Assembly (NCBI RefSeq): GCF_021277265.1 | Contig: NZ_JAJSOH010000031.1 | Location: 1-64,000, forward strand | DNA length: 64,000 bases | From: Kineosporia rhizophila | Lineage (GTDB): Bacteria; Actinomycetota; Actinomycetes; Actinomycetales; Kineosporiaceae | Reading direction: 5' to 3' | In this document: one piece after another, positions 8,246 to 17,194 of the stretch | Position numbering within the stretch: position 1 is the stretch's first letter | Layout of the letters: each line of letters opens with the position of its first letter | Notes under the pieces: generated by a model | The model's input: the letters and a program-made list of their open reading frames with translations, nothing else | Told to the model about the DNA's origin: nothing | The model's database searches: none | Translations under genes and position numbers: made by a program

Positions 8246-9138
8246 AGTTTTCCCGCAGCCCTTCCCACACGCGTGTGCTCTCGCACGGTCGCCCCCACCC
8301 GCACCGCATCCACGCTGGCCCGGACCGCGTGCACCCGCACGCACCAGACACCGGCGCGGGCGGCCAGGGTACTGATCGCGGCTGTGGCGTCGTCGCGGGC
8401 CTCCACCGGGGCGGGGGCGGCGTCCGGCCCGGCGAGCAGGCTGCCCAGGAACCGCTTGCGCGAGGCCCCCACCAGGATCGGCCGGCCGAGACCGACGAAG
8501 GCGTCCAGCCCGGCCACCAGCTCCCAGTTGTGTTCGGCGTTCTTGGAGAAACCGAGCCCGGGGTCGAGGATCACCTGGGCCGGGTCCACCCCGGCGGCGA
8601 CCAGGGCGTCCAGGCTCTGCAGCAGTTCGGCGGCCACCTCGGCCACCACGTCGTCGTAGCGGGCGGCCAGGTCGTGCTCGGCCCGGCCGAGCGCCTGCAC
8701 GCCCCGCCAGTGCATGGCCACGAACGGCGCGCCGGACTCGGCCACCAGCCGGGGCATCGCGGTGTCCCACCGGCCCCCGCTGACGTCGTTCACCAGCACC
8801 GCACCGGCTTCCAGGGCGGCCCGGGCCACGGACGCGCGCATCGTGTCGATGCTCACCGCCAGCCCCTCGGCCGCCAGCCGCCGTACCACCGGGACGGTGC
8901 GGCGCAGTTCCTCCTCCTCGGAGACCCGCTCGGCACCGGGCCGGGTGGACTCGCCGCCGACGTCCACCAGATCGGCGCCCTCGTCGCGCAGTTGCAGGCC
9001 GTGCCGGACCGCCGCGTCCGGGTCCAGCCAGCGGCCGCCGTCGCTGAAGGAGTCGGGCGTGACGTTGAGAACGCCCATCACCAGGGTCCGGCCCGGCCGG
9101 CCGAGCTGGATGTCGGGCGTTCCCCCTGTGTGGCTCAC
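8242..9138 (-). CDS. folP: Dihydropteroate synthase
   Basis: This 298-residue enzyme joins 4-aminobenzoate to dihydropterin pyrophosphate, and is the target of sulfonamides. Family motifs are MGVLNVTPDSFSDGG near the N-terminus, DVGGESTRPG, SIDTMRASVARAALEAGA, NDVSGG, DPGLGFSK and GASRKRFLG in the order expected for a TIM barrel. It lies 37 bp after folE and overlaps folBK by GTGA. Length and motifs are normal. Confidence 0.95.
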   Translation of the reverse strand: MSHTGGTPDIQLGRPGRTLVMGVLNVTPDSFSDGGRWLDPDAAVRHGLQLRDEGADLVDVGGESTRPGAERVSEEEELRRTVPVVRRLAAEGLAVSIDTMRASVARAALEAGAVLVNDVSGGRWDTAMPRLVAESGAPFVAMHWRGVQALGRAEHDLAARYDDVVAEVAAELLQSLDALVAAGVDPAQVILDPGLGFSKNAEHNWELVAGLDAFVGLGRPILVGASRKRFLGSLLAGPDAAPAPVEARDDATAAISTLAARAGVWCVRVHAVRASVDAVRVGATVREHTRVGRAAGKL

Positions 9139-9175
9139 GGCTTCTTCCTCGTCGACGGGCGCGGCGCCCGTACGT

Positions 9176-9787
9176 TCAGCGGATGTGCCCGGCGATGAGG
9201 CTCATCGCCTCGGCCCGGGTGGCGGGGTCGCGCAGCTGGCCGCGCACCGCGGACGTCACGGTACGCGAGCCCGGCTTGCGCACGCCACGCATCGACATGC
9301 AGAGGTGCTCACACTCCACCACCACGATCACCCCGCGCGGCTTCAGGTGCTCCACCAGCGCGTCGGCGATCTGCGTGGTCAGCCGCTCCTGCACCTGGGG
9401 GCGCTTGGCGTAGACGTCGACCAGGCGGGCCAGCTTGCTCAGCCCGGTGATCCGGCCGTCGGCGCTGGGGATGTAGCCGACGTGGGCGACCCCGTGGAAC
9501 GGCACGAGGTGGTGCTCGCAGGTGGAGTAGAGCTCGATGTCGCGGACCATCACCATCTCCTCGTGCCCGAGGTCGAAGGTGGTGGAGAGCACGTCGCCCG
9601 GGTCCTGGGTGAGGCCGGCGAACATCTCCGCGTAGGCCCGGGCCACCCGCTCCGGGGTCTTCTGCAGGCCGTCGCGGTCGGGGTCCTCGCCGATGGCGAA
9701 CAGGATCTCCCGCACCGCGGCCTCGATCCGGGGCTGGTCGACGCGCGTCACGTCGGCTTCCGAGGGTGTGTCCAGCTCTTGAACCAC
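9176..9787 (-). CDS. folE: GTP cyclohydrolase I
   Basis: This 203-residue enzyme opens the folate pathway by turning GTP into dihydroneopterin triphosphate. The zinc and active-site segments YSTCEHHLVPF and ECEHLCMSMRGV are intact, as are the LSKLARLVDVYAKRPQVQE helix and a terminal GHIR. GTG 9787 is chosen for its spacing (7 nt) from GGAG; an ATG at 9871 would add 28 non-homologous Arg/Gly-rich residues. It is the first gene of the operon folE-folP-folBK-DUF3180, with the promoter presumably in 9788-9888, just beyond the ftsH terminator. Confidence 0.95.
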   Translation of the reverse strand: MVQELDTPSEADVTRVDQPRIEAAVREILFAIGEDPDRDGLQKTPERVARAYAEMFAGLTQDPGDVLSTTFDLGHEEMVMVRDIELYSTCEHHLVPFHGVAHVGYIPSADGRITGLSKLARLVDVYAKRPQVQERLTTQIADALVEHLKPRGVIVVVECEHLCMSMRGVRKPGSRTVTSAVRGQLRDPATRAEAMSLIAGHIR

Positions 9788-9888
9788 GTCAGTTCTCCAG
9801 TGTCTTCTCAGGCCGTGGCTCCCCCGGGTGCCGCGTCTGCCCGGCGCGGCCCGTCCCGGTGGGACCACCACGCCTGCTCAGATGAAAA

Positions 9889-9926
9889 TCCCCGCAGGTT
9901 CCAGTGCGGACTGGAACCTGCGGGGA
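9889..9926 (-). terminator. Rho-independent terminator of ftsH
   Basis: Perfect 17-bp arms (9889-9905 and 9910-9926) with a GCGG loop. On the minus strand they are followed by a short T run (GATTTTC). It lies 16 bp after the ftsH stop and separates the ftsH and folate operons. Confidence 0.85.
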
Positions 9927-9942
9927 ATCGATCGGTCGAACT

Positions 9943-11952
9943 TTAGTTCAGGTCGCCGTAGTCAGCGCCGTTCGCTGCCCCGTTGGCCGAACCGTGGGCG
10001 GCACCGTTGGCGGAGGCCGCGCTGCTGCCGTTCTGCACCAGCCGGCGCTCGGCCGGGCTCAGCACCGGCGGGATGTCGGAGACCGCGCGACGCTCGCTGG
10101 AGAGCCACACCGGCCGCACCGGGCGCTTGCGCACCCCGGCGAAGATCTCGGCCAGCTCGGCCCGGTTCAGCGTCTCCTTCTCGAGCAGCGCCAGCACCAG
10201 GTTGTCCAGGATGTCGCGGTTCTCGACCAGCGCCTCCCAGGCCTCGTCGTGCGCCGCCTCGATCAGCCGCCGGACCTCGTCGTCGACGACCCCGGCGACC
10301 TCTTCGGAGTAGTCCCGCTCGTGACCCATGTCGCGGCCCAGGAAGACCTCGCCGCTGCCCCGGCCCAGCTTGATCGCGCCCACCCGCTCGGACATGCCGT
10401 GCGTGGTGACCATCGACCGGGCGATCCCGGTGGCCTTCTCGATGTCGTTCGAGGCCCCGGTCGTCGGGTCGTGGAAGATGATCTCCTCGGCCACCCGCCC
10501 GCCCAGCGCGTAGGCGAGCTGGTCGAGCATCTCGTTGCGGGTGGTGGAGTACTTGTCGTCCTGCGGTAGCACCATCGTGTAGCCGAGGGCACGGCCGCGG
10601 GGCAGGATCGTGACCTTGGTGACCGGCTCGGTGTTGTTCATCGCCGCCGCCACCAGCGCGTGACCACCCTCGTGGTACGCGGTGATCTTGCGTTCCTTGT
10701 CGCTCATCAGCCGGGTGCGCTTCTGCGGGCCGGCGATGACCCGGTCGATCGCCTCGTCGAGGGCCCGGTCGTCGATCACCCGGGCGTTGGCGCGGGCGGT
10801 CAGCAGGGCGGCCTCGTTCAGCACGTTGGCCAGGTCGGCACCGCTGAAACCGGGGGTCTTGCGGGCCACGCCCTCGAGGTCCACGTCGGGCGCCATCGGC
10901 TTGCCCTTGGAGTGCACCGTGAGGATCTTGGTGCGGCCCTTCATGTCCGGCGGCTCGACCGCGATCTGCCGGTCGAACCGGCCCGGGCGCAGCAGCGCCG
11001 GGTCGAGGATGTCGGGCCGGTTGGTGGCCGCGATCAGGATGACGTTCGTCTTGACGTCGAAGCCGTCCATCTCGACCAGCAGCTGGTTGAGGGTCTGCTC
11101 GCGCTCGTCGTGACCGCCGCCCAGACCCGCACCACGGTGCCGGCCGACCGCGTCGATCTCGTCGACGAAGATGATCGCCGGCGCGTTCTCCTTGGCCTGC
11201 TGGAACAGGTCGCGGACCCGGGAGGCACCGACACCGACGAACATCTCGACGAAGTCGGAACCGGAGATCGAGTAGAACGGCACCCCGGCCTCACCGGCCA
11301 CGGCGCGGGCCAGCAGCGTCTTACCGGTACCGGGCTGGCCGTAGAGCAGCACACCCTTGGGGATCTTGGCGCCGACGGCCTGGAACTTGGCCGGCTCGGA
11401 CAGGAACTCCTTGATCTCGTGGAGTTCCTCGACCGCCTCGTCGGCACCGGCCACGTCGGCGAAGGTCACCTTGGGGGTGTCCTTGCTGACCAGCCGGGCG
11501 CGGGACTTGCCGAAGTTCATCACCCGCGAGCCGCCGCCCTGCATCTGGCCCATCAGGAACCAGAACACGGCCAGCAGCAGGATCAGCGGCAGGACACCGA
11601 TCAGCAGGCTCGACCACCAGGAGCTGCGCGGCACCTCGTCGGTGTAGCCCTCGGAAGGACGGTTGTCCTTCAGCAGCTGCACCATCTCGTCGCCGCGCTG
11701 CGAGATGTAGTTGGCCTCGACCTGGTCGTAGTCCTCGATCTCGTTGCCGGGCTTCAGCTTCAGCTCGATCCGCTGGTCGCCGTCCACCAGCTTGGCGCTC
11801 TCGACCTTGTTCTGCTCGATCAGCTCGATCGCCCGGTAGGTCTCGATCTTCTTGAACTGGTCGGGCGCGAACACGCGGGCCCCGATGATGAGCAGGACCA
11901 CGAAGACGATCACCCAGATCGCCGGCCCCCGCGTCAGTCGTTTGACGTCCAT
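9943..11952 (-). CDS. ftsH: ATP-dependent zinc metalloprotease FtsH
   Basis: A 669-residue membrane AAA protease. It has two N-terminal TMs (about residues 10-28 and 112-132) flanking an extracytoplasmic domain, then Walker A GQPGTGKTLL, Walker B IIFVDEIDAVG, an arginine-finger region, and the protease HEGGH zinc motif (about residue 430). The last 25 residues are a low-complexity Ala/Gly/Asn/Ser tail, common in actinobacterial FtsH. It degrades misfolded membrane proteins and some regulators. It lies downstream of hpt with 279 bp between, so it probably has its own promoter in 11953-12231; no clear promoter elements were identified there. Confidence 0.97.
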   Translation of the reverse strand: MDVKRLTRGPAIWVIVFVVLLIIGARVFAPDQFKKIETYRAIELIEQNKVESAKLVDGDQRIELKLKPGNEIEDYDQVEANYISQRGDEMVQLLKDNRPSEGYTDEVPRSSWWSSLLIGVLPLILLLAVFWFLMGQMQGGGSRVMNFGKSRARLVSKDTPKVTFADVAGADEAVEELHEIKEFLSEPAKFQAVGAKIPKGVLLYGQPGTGKTLLARAVAGEAGVPFYSISGSDFVEMFVGVGASRVRDLFQQAKENAPAIIFVDEIDAVGRHRGAGLGGGHDEREQTLNQLLVEMDGFDVKTNVILIAATNRPDILDPALLRPGRFDRQIAVEPPDMKGRTKILTVHSKGKPMAPDVDLEGVARKTPGFSGADLANVLNEAALLTARANARVIDDRALDEAIDRVIAGPQKRTRLMSDKERKITAYHEGGHALVAAAMNNTEPVTKVTILPRGRALGYTMVLPQDDKYSTTRNEMLDQLAYALGGRVAEEIIFHDPTTGASNDIEKATGIARSMVTTHGMSERVGAIKLGRGSGEVFLGRDMGHERDYSEEVAGVVDDEVRRLIEAAHDEAWEALVENRDILDNLVLALLEKETLNRAELAEIFAGVRKRPVRPVWLSSERRAVSDIPPVLSPAERRLVQNGSSAASANGAAHGSANGAANGADYGDLN

Positions 11953-12231
11953 GCCGTGTGTTCACCTGGGGCCGCCAAGGCCCCGACCCTCCTGCTCGTG
12001 CTCAATAGGACGACGGTACACCGATGCGCACAGACCCACCTGTGTCAACCGGTACGGCCGTTCGCATCTTGCTGCTTGTCGCCGCTGCGCCGGCGGTGGC
12101 CCCCGAGTGGAGCGGGGGCGCCCGGTGGGCGGCAATGAGAGGAACGGAGGAGATTGCCTCCCTGTTCCGCCGCACCCACCGCCCAGCCGCAGTTCACAGC
12201 TTCTTGCCCAGCCTCTCGACCGGCTTCTCGA

Positions 12232-12786
12232 TCAGCTCGAGTACACGTGCTCCGCCAGGGTGCCCACAACCCGGAGGTTGCGGTACTTCTCGGCGTAGTC
12301 GAGGCCGTAGCCGACCACGAACTCGTTGGGTATGTCGAACCCGACGTAGCGGACCTTGAGATCCACCTTCATCGCGTCGGGCTTGCGCAGCAGGGTGCAG
12401 ACCTCGACCGAGGCCGGGCCGCGCGAGCCCAGGTTGGCGATCAGCCAGGACAGGGTCAGCCCGGAGTCGACGATGTCCTCGACGATCAGCACGTGCCGGC
12501 CGCTGATGTCCCGGTCCAGGTCCTTCAGGATGCGCACCACCCCGGAGGACTTGGTGCCGGAGCCGTAGGAGGAGACGGCCATCCAGTCGGTCTCGTAGCT
12601 GCGGTGCAGGGTGCGGCTCAGGTCGGCCATCACCATGATCGCGCCCTTGAGCACACCGACCAGCAGCACCTCCTGCCCGGCGTAGTCCTTCTCGATCTGC
12701 TCGGCCAGCTCGGCCAGACGGGCCTGGATCTGCTCCTCGGTGAGAAGGACCTTTTCCAGGTCAGACCCCATGTCGGAGGCGTCCAC
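12232..12786 (-). CDS. hpt: Hypoxanthine phosphoribosyltransferase
   Basis: A purine-salvage enzyme of 184 residues (179 if ATG 12771 is used). It has the PRPP-binding loop VLIVEDIVDSGLTLSWL and the conserved VGVLKGA and SSYGSGTKSSG segments. GTG 12786 is preferred because GGGAG lies 4 nt upstream, while no ribosome site precedes ATG 12771. It follows tilS by 53 bp in the usual tilS-hpt-ftsH order. Confidence 0.93.
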   Translation of the reverse strand: MDASDMGSDLEKVLLTEEQIQARLAELAEQIEKDYAGQEVLLVGVLKGAIMVMADLSRTLHRSYETDWMAVSSYGSGTKSSGVVRILKDLDRDISGRHVLIVEDIVDSGLTLSWLIANLGSRGPASVEVCTLLRKPDAMKVDLKVRYVGFDIPNEFVVGYGLDYAEKYRNLRVVGTLAEHVYSS

Positions 12787-12839
12787 GAGTCTCCCAGGTG
12801 CGTTCGGTTCGGGGGCTGCGCGCCGGATCCGGCGGCAGC

Positions 12840-13853
12840 TCAGCCTGCCACAATCCGGCGCTTCAGGCAGACCCGGGCCCCCGCGTGCCCGGGTGAGGGA
12901 CGCATCACCTCGGCCGTGACCCGCCCGGGCAGCGCGACCTGCCCCCGCCCGTCGGCCACCAGCTTGTCCAGGGCCAGGGCGTGCCGGTGGGTGAGCGCGC
13001 CACCTGGGCAGCCGGCCCGCTGCGCCGCGGCCAGCAGGGCCCGCCGCCGGATCGCGGGCAGGGCCTCGCGCAGCGGTGACACCCACAGCTCGCACGGGCC
13101 GGTGTTCTCGACGAGCGAACGCCCGAGCAGCTCGGCGGCCAGCTCGTCGAGGGCGTCGGCGTCTTCGCGCAGCAGCTGGGCACTGCGGGCCAGGGCCTGG
13201 GCCGTGCCCGCGCCCAGGGCCTTCTCCAGCTCACCGGACAGCCGGCGCACCCGCACCCGGGTGTAGGCCGGGTCGTCGTTGGCCGGGTCGTGCCAGGGGT
13301 GCAGTTGCAGGGCCGCACCGGCGTCGGCCACCACCTTGCGCCGTACCGACAGGAAGGGGCGACGGAATCGGCCCCGGCGGGCAGGCATCCCGGCCAGGCT
13401 GCGGGCCCCCGACCCCCGGCCCAGCCCCAGCAGCACCGTCTCGGCCTGGTCGTCGAGCGTGTGCCCGAGCAGCACCGCGGCCGCTCCGAGGCGTTGGGCC
13501 GCCTCTTCCAGCGCCGTGTACCGCGCCGCCCGGGCCACCGCCTCGGGCCCCCCCGAGGCCCCGGTCGACCGGCCCGGGACCGCGACCAGCTCGACCGGCT
13601 CCAGCCCCAGCTCCCGGCACTGCCCGGCGGCGCGCTCACCGGCCGCCGAGGCCTCGGCCGACCAGCCGTGGTCGACCACCACCGCACCGGCCCGCAGGTC
13701 GTGGGCGCGAGCGGTGGCGGCCAGCACCGCGGCCAGCGTCAGCGAGTCCGGGCCTCCGCTGCAGGCCACCAGAACCAGGGCCCGGCGGCTGTCGAAGAGG
13801 TCGCTCAGGCAGTCCCGGACGGCCACGTGGACCACGGTGAGCGCGTCATCCAT
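12840..13853 (-). CDS. tilS: tRNA(Ile)-lysidine synthetase
   Basis: This 337-residue enzyme modifies C34 of the tRNA-Ile(CAU) to lysidine so that it reads AUA. The N-terminal PP-loop ATP-pyrophosphatase motif ACSGGPDSLTL (about residue 30) is intact, as are LLGHTLDDQAETVLLGLGRG and the following RPFLSVRR segment. The C-terminal part is short, as in other actinobacteria. The ATG lies 8 bp inside the end of the upstream metalloprotease gene. Confidence 0.94.
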   Translation of the reverse strand: MDDALTVVHVAVRDCLSDLFDSRRALVLVACSGGPDSLTLAAVLAATARAHDLRAGAVVVDHGWSAEASAAGERAAGQCRELGLEPVELVAVPGRSTGASGGPEAVARAARYTALEEAAQRLGAAAVLLGHTLDDQAETVLLGLGRGSGARSLAGMPARRGRFRRPFLSVRRKVVADAGAALQLHPWHDPANDDPAYTRVRVRRLSGELEKALGAGTAQALARSAQLLREDADALDELAAELLGRSLVENTGPCELWVSPLREALPAIRRRALLAAAQRAGCPGGALTHRHALALDKLVADGRGQVALPGRVTAEVMRPSPGHAGARVCLKRRIVAG

Positions 13854-14940
13854 GCACCCGTCGCACCCAGGCCTTCGCGTCGGTGATCTCCTCCGGCTGG
13901 GGCAGCGTGTTCGGCGACGTCCAGACCGCGTTGAAGCCCTCCATGCCCACCTGGTCCACCACGCCGCGCACGAACCGGGCCCCGTCGGCGTACTGCCGGG
14001 CCTTCGCGTCCAGCCCGAGCAGCCGGCGCAGGATCTGGTCGACCGCGCCCCGACCGGCCCGGCGCCGGGTGAAGCGCTGGCGGATGGTCGCGACCGTGGG
14101 CACCACCTGCGGGCCCACGTCGTCCATGACCACGTCGGCGTGCCCCTCCAGCAGCGACATCACCGCGGTGATGCGGGCCAGCTGGCGACGCTGCTCCGGG
14201 GTCTGCACGGCGTCGAGCACCGACTGCCCGTCGCCCTCGCCCCGGATCACGCCCGGCAGCCCGCGCAGCGCCTGGCCGAACCGGTCGGCCACCTGGCCGG
14301 GCTCCAGCATCAGGTCGGAGATCAGCGACCGGACCTCGGACAGCAGGTGCTCGGTGAGCCAGTCCGAGGCGGTGAACTGCACCCGGTGGGTCTCCTCGTG
14401 CAGGCACACCCAGAGCCGGAAGTCCTCCGGGACCACCTCCAGGTCACGCTCGACCGCGACGATGGTGGGGGCGATCAGCAGCAGCCGGCCGGGGGTGGCG
14501 AACGCGTCGTACTGGCCCAGCACCCGGCCGGACAGCACCCCGAGCAGGGCACCGATCTCGGCCCCGGAGACCCGGGCGCCGATCGCGGTCTGCCGGGTGC
14601 CCGGCAGCGGTTTGCCGCGCTCCTCGTTCTTGCGCTGCAGCTCGGCCATCACCGGCGCCAGCAGGGTGCGGAAGGCGGTGATGTTGGCCTTGGCCCAGCC
14701 CGGCCGGTCGACCACGTAGACCCCCTCGCCGGGGTTCGTGGTGAGGCCGGTGACCGCCTGTACGTGCGGGTGCGCGGTGATCGCGGCCTGCCGCAGCTCG
14801 CCGACGATCTGCTGGGCCTCGGCGGTGGTCACGTCCGGACCGGACCGCCCGACCCGGGCGGCGGTACGGGCCGCCAGGTCCCAGTTGATCATCGTGTCGA
14901 CCGGTTCGGGGGCCAGGGTGCTCGGGGAATCCGCTGCCAT
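13846..14940 (-). CDS. Zinc-dependent metalloprotease, DUF2342 family
   Basis: A 364-residue protein of the actinobacterial DUF2342 family (sometimes named coenzyme F420 biosynthesis-associated). It contains a zincin signature, LHEETHRVQF (HExxH), near residue 180, and a second helix with acidic residues further on. There is no signal peptide, so it is probably cytoplasmic. It sits between dacB and tilS, as is typical in actinomycetes, and overlaps tilS by 8 bp. No substrate is known. The name linking it to F420 rests on annotation habit rather than demonstrated function. Confidence 0.85.
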   Translation of the reverse strand: MAADSPSTLAPEPVDTMINWDLAARTAARVGRSGPDVTTAEAQQIVGELRQAAITAHPHVQAVTGLTTNPGEGVYVVDRPGWAKANITAFRTLLAPVMAELQRKNEERGKPLPGTRQTAIGARVSGAEIGALLGVLSGRVLGQYDAFATPGRLLLIAPTIVAVERDLEVVPEDFRLWVCLHEETHRVQFTASDWLTEHLLSEVRSLISDLMLEPGQVADRFGQALRGLPGVIRGEGDGQSVLDAVQTPEQRRQLARITAVMSLLEGHADVVMDDVGPQVVPTVATIRQRFTRRRAGRGAVDQILRRLLGLDAKARQYADGARFVRGVVDQVGMEGFNAVWTSPNTLPQPEEITDAKAWVRRVHG

Positions 14941-14982
14941 GGATCAACGGTACGTGCATCCCGCACCCCGGCCCACCTCAGT

Positions 14983-15093
14983 GCCGACCTAGCAGCCGAC
15001 CTAGCAGCCGACCTAGCAGCCGACCTAGCAGCCGACCTAGCAGCCGACCTAGCAGCCGACCTAGCAGCCGACCTAGCAGCCGACCTAGCAGCC
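14983..15093. repeat. 12-bp tandem repeat at the end of dacB, carrying in-frame stops
   Basis: Nine exact copies of GCCGACCTAGCA (14983-15090), with part of a tenth. On the minus strand each unit reads TAG GTC GGC TGC in the dacB frame, so dacB ends at the first TAG (15087-15085) and eight more in-frame TAGs follow every 12 bp. Each unit contains the bacterially rare tetranucleotide CTAG. The array fills nearly all of the space between dacB and the metalloprotease gene. Confidence 0.95.
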
Positions 15094-16524
15094 GCACTCC
15101 GCGAGCTCGGCGGCGAACGCGTCCAGGGCCTCGCGGGCGGCGACCGTGGAGGGCACCTGGTCGGCCATCACGGCGAACACCAGGAGCCGGCCGTCCGCGT
15201 CGACCACGGCCCCGGCCAGCGAGCTGACCCCGCTCAGGGTGCCGGTCTTCGCCCGGACCAGCCCGGTGGCCCCCCGCTCCGCCTTGCCCTCGAAGCGCTC
15301 GGCCAGGGTGCCCGAGACGCCTGCGATCGGCATGCCGGTGAGCACCGGGCGCAGTCCGGTCGACTCCTCGTCGGCGGCCAGGGCGAGCACCGCGGTCAGG
15401 GTCCGGACCGGGATTCTGCTCTGAGCGGAAAGCCCGCTGCCGTCGGCCAGGCGGCTGCCCTCCACCGGCACGTCGTGCCCGGCCAGTTCGTCCAGCACCG
15501 CCGGACCGGTGTCGGTGAACCGGGCGCCCTCGCCGCGCTCGATCGCGACCAGCCGGCCGAGCGCCTCGGCGGCGGTGTTGTCGCTGTGGTCGAGGGTGAA
15601 CTCGACCTGGTCTCCGATGGTCGCGGACTGCACCGCCCCCAGCTCGTCGGCCCCGGCCGGCGCGGCCCCGCGGCCGACCTTGGCCGAGACCTTGATGCCC
15701 TGGTCGGCCAGGGCGGTGGCGAACGTCTTGGCGGCGGCCAGGCCCGGGTCCTGCGAGCGGGGCACGTAGTTGCCCTCCTTCAGCCGCCCGGCGCTGATCT
15801 CGGCCGCGTAGACCGGGGCCACGTAGCCCAGGTCGACGTCCGACTGGTCCCAGCCGGCCGCCATCGCCGGGCCCTCGAAGAGCGTGTCGTCGAGCACCAC
15901 CCGCACGCTGGTGGTGCCGGCCTCGCGCAGCGCCTCGGCGGTCTGCTCGGCCAGCGTGGCCAGCCCGGCGTGCCCGTTCACGGCGTCCTCGTCGCTCTCG
16001 CCCGCGCCGAGCAGCACGTCTCCCCCGCCGACCAGGTAGACCGTCTTGCCCTGGCCGACGGCTGCGGTGGTGAGGGTGTGCTGCGGCCCCAGGGCCGAGA
16101 GCGCGGCGGCCGTGGTGAGCAGCTTGGCCGTGGAGGCCGGGGTGCGGGCGGCGCCGGTGGCCCGGCTGAGCAGGTGCTCGCCGGTCAGCGGGTCGAGCAC
16201 GTCGACCGAGACCGAGCTGCCCAGGTCCTTGCTGCCGATCAAGCGGCGCATCCGCTGTGTGAGCTTCGTCGCGGAGACCTCGGGCGCCTCGGTGCTCACC
16301 GCGGGCAGTACGTCGGCCGAGGGTTGTTGCGGCAGCACGGCTCCGGGCACCCGATCGGTCAGGGGCACGATCGCCCCTTGGGGGGATCCGGACTGCCGAT
16401 CCCCGAACGGACCAAGTACCGTCAGAGCGGCGATCAGTGCGGCGACGAGAACAGCGAGCACCACGGTGAGACGGATCACGAGCCGTCTGGCCGTGCGCTG
16501 GGTGACGTCAGACACGCCGGTCAC
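15085..16524 (-). CDS. dacB: D-alanyl-D-alanine carboxypeptidase / endopeptidase (PBP4, S13)
   Basis: A 479-residue penicillin-binding protein that trims peptidoglycan stem peptides outside the membrane. It has an N-terminal TM or signal anchor (about residues 14-36) and then the S13 catalytic set: STAK (SxxK, near residue 130), SDN (SxN) and KTG near 420. The long insertion between SxxK and SxN that marks class C enzymes is present. GTG 16524 is preceded by GGAG at 7 nt. The reading frame ends inside the 12-bp repeat array, giving a Cys-Gly-Cys C-terminus. It is divergent from ppa, with 70 bp between starts. Confidence 0.93.
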   Translation of the reverse strand: MTGVSDVTQRTARRLVIRLTVVLAVLVAALIAALTVLGPFGDRQSGSPQGAIVPLTDRVPGAVLPQQPSADVLPAVSTEAPEVSATKLTQRMRRLIGSKDLGSSVSVDVLDPLTGEHLLSRATGAARTPASTAKLLTTAAALSALGPQHTLTTAAVGQGKTVYLVGGGDVLLGAGESDEDAVNGHAGLATLAEQTAEALREAGTTSVRVVLDDTLFEGPAMAAGWDQSDVDLGYVAPVYAAEISAGRLKEGNYVPRSQDPGLAAAKTFATALADQGIKVSAKVGRGAAPAGADELGAVQSATIGDQVEFTLDHSDNTAAEALGRLVAIERGEGARFTDTGPAVLDELAGHDVPVEGSRLADGSGLSAQSRIPVRTLTAVLALAADEESTGLRPVLTGMPIAGVSGTLAERFEGKAERGATGLVRAKTGTLSGVSSLAGAVVDADGRLLVFAVMADQVPSTVAAREALDAFAAELAECGC

Positions 16525-16594
16525 CCCCCATGCTCCATCGGTTCGAGAATAGTCTTGGCCGCCAACTCACATGCCGGAAGGTAGCGAATAACCC

Positions 16595-17095
16595 GTGGAC
16601 TTCGACGTCACCATCGAGATTCCCAAGGGACAGCGCAACAAGTACGAGGTCGACCACGAGACCGGACGTATTCGCCTGGACCGCATGCTCTTCACCGCCA
16701 CCCGCTACCCGGCGGACTACGGCTTCATCGACGGCACCCTCGGCGAGGACGGCGACCCGCTCGACGCGCTGGTCCTGCTCGAGGAGCCGACCTTCCCGGG
16801 CTGCCTGGTCAAGTGCCGGGCGATCGGCATGTTCCACATGCGCGACGAGAAGGGCGGCGACGACAAGATCCTGTGCATCCCGTCGGGCGACCCCCGCCTC
16901 GAGGTGTTCCAGGAACTCACCGACGTGAACGAGTTCTACCGCCTGGAGATCCAGCACTTCTTCGAGACCTACAAGGACCTCGAGCCGGGCAAGTCGGTCG
17001 AGGACGCCGCCTGGGCCAGCCGCGCCGCCGCGGAGGCCGAGATCGAGAACTCGCGCCAGCGTCTGATCGACGCCGGTGGCGTGTACCCGCACTGA
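16595..17095 (+). CDS. ppa: Inorganic pyrophosphatase (family I)
   Basis: A soluble 166-residue enzyme that hydrolyses pyrophosphate to phosphate and so drives biosynthetic reactions. Conserved parts include IEIPKGQRNKYEVDHETG, DYGFIDGTLGEDGDPLDALV (three metal-binding Asp) and VNEFYRLEIQHFFETYKDLE. GTG 16595 gives the normal length and N-terminus; a GGAAGG lies 13 nt upstream, which is rather far. Confidence 0.97.
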   Translation: MDFDVTIEIPKGQRNKYEVDHETGRIRLDRMLFTATRYPADYGFIDGTLGEDGDPLDALVLLEEPTFPGCLVKCRAIGMFHMRDEKGGDDKILCIPSGDPRLEVFQELTDVNEFYRLEIQHFFETYKDLEPGKSVEDAAWASRAAAEAEIENSRQRLIDAGGVYPH

Positions 17096-17110
17096 GTTCC
17101 ACCCCAACGC

Positions 17111-17159
17111 GCGTAGGCGGGGCGTCCCCTTCCCGGGGGCACCCGCCTACGTCGTTTTT
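17111..17159 (+). terminator. Rho-independent terminator after ppa
   Basis: Ten-base-pair outer arms CGTAGGCGGG (17112-17121) and CCCGCCTACG (17142-17151) enclose an inner CCCC/GGGG stem. They are followed by a TCGTTTTT tract on the plus strand. Confidence 0.85.
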
Positions 17160-17194
17160 GCTTATGGACGCTCTCGAGCTCGCCTTTGCGAGGC

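Noticed and set aside
14983..15093. Possible CRISPR array
   Set aside because: Units are 12 bp and directly abutting, with no unique spacers and no cas genes.
13279..16584. Very long plus-strand open frame across tilS, the metalloprotease and dacB
   Set aside because: It lies opposite well-identified minus-strand genes, has no recognisable domain, and is open only because of high G+C codon bias and the in-frame reading of the 12-bp array.
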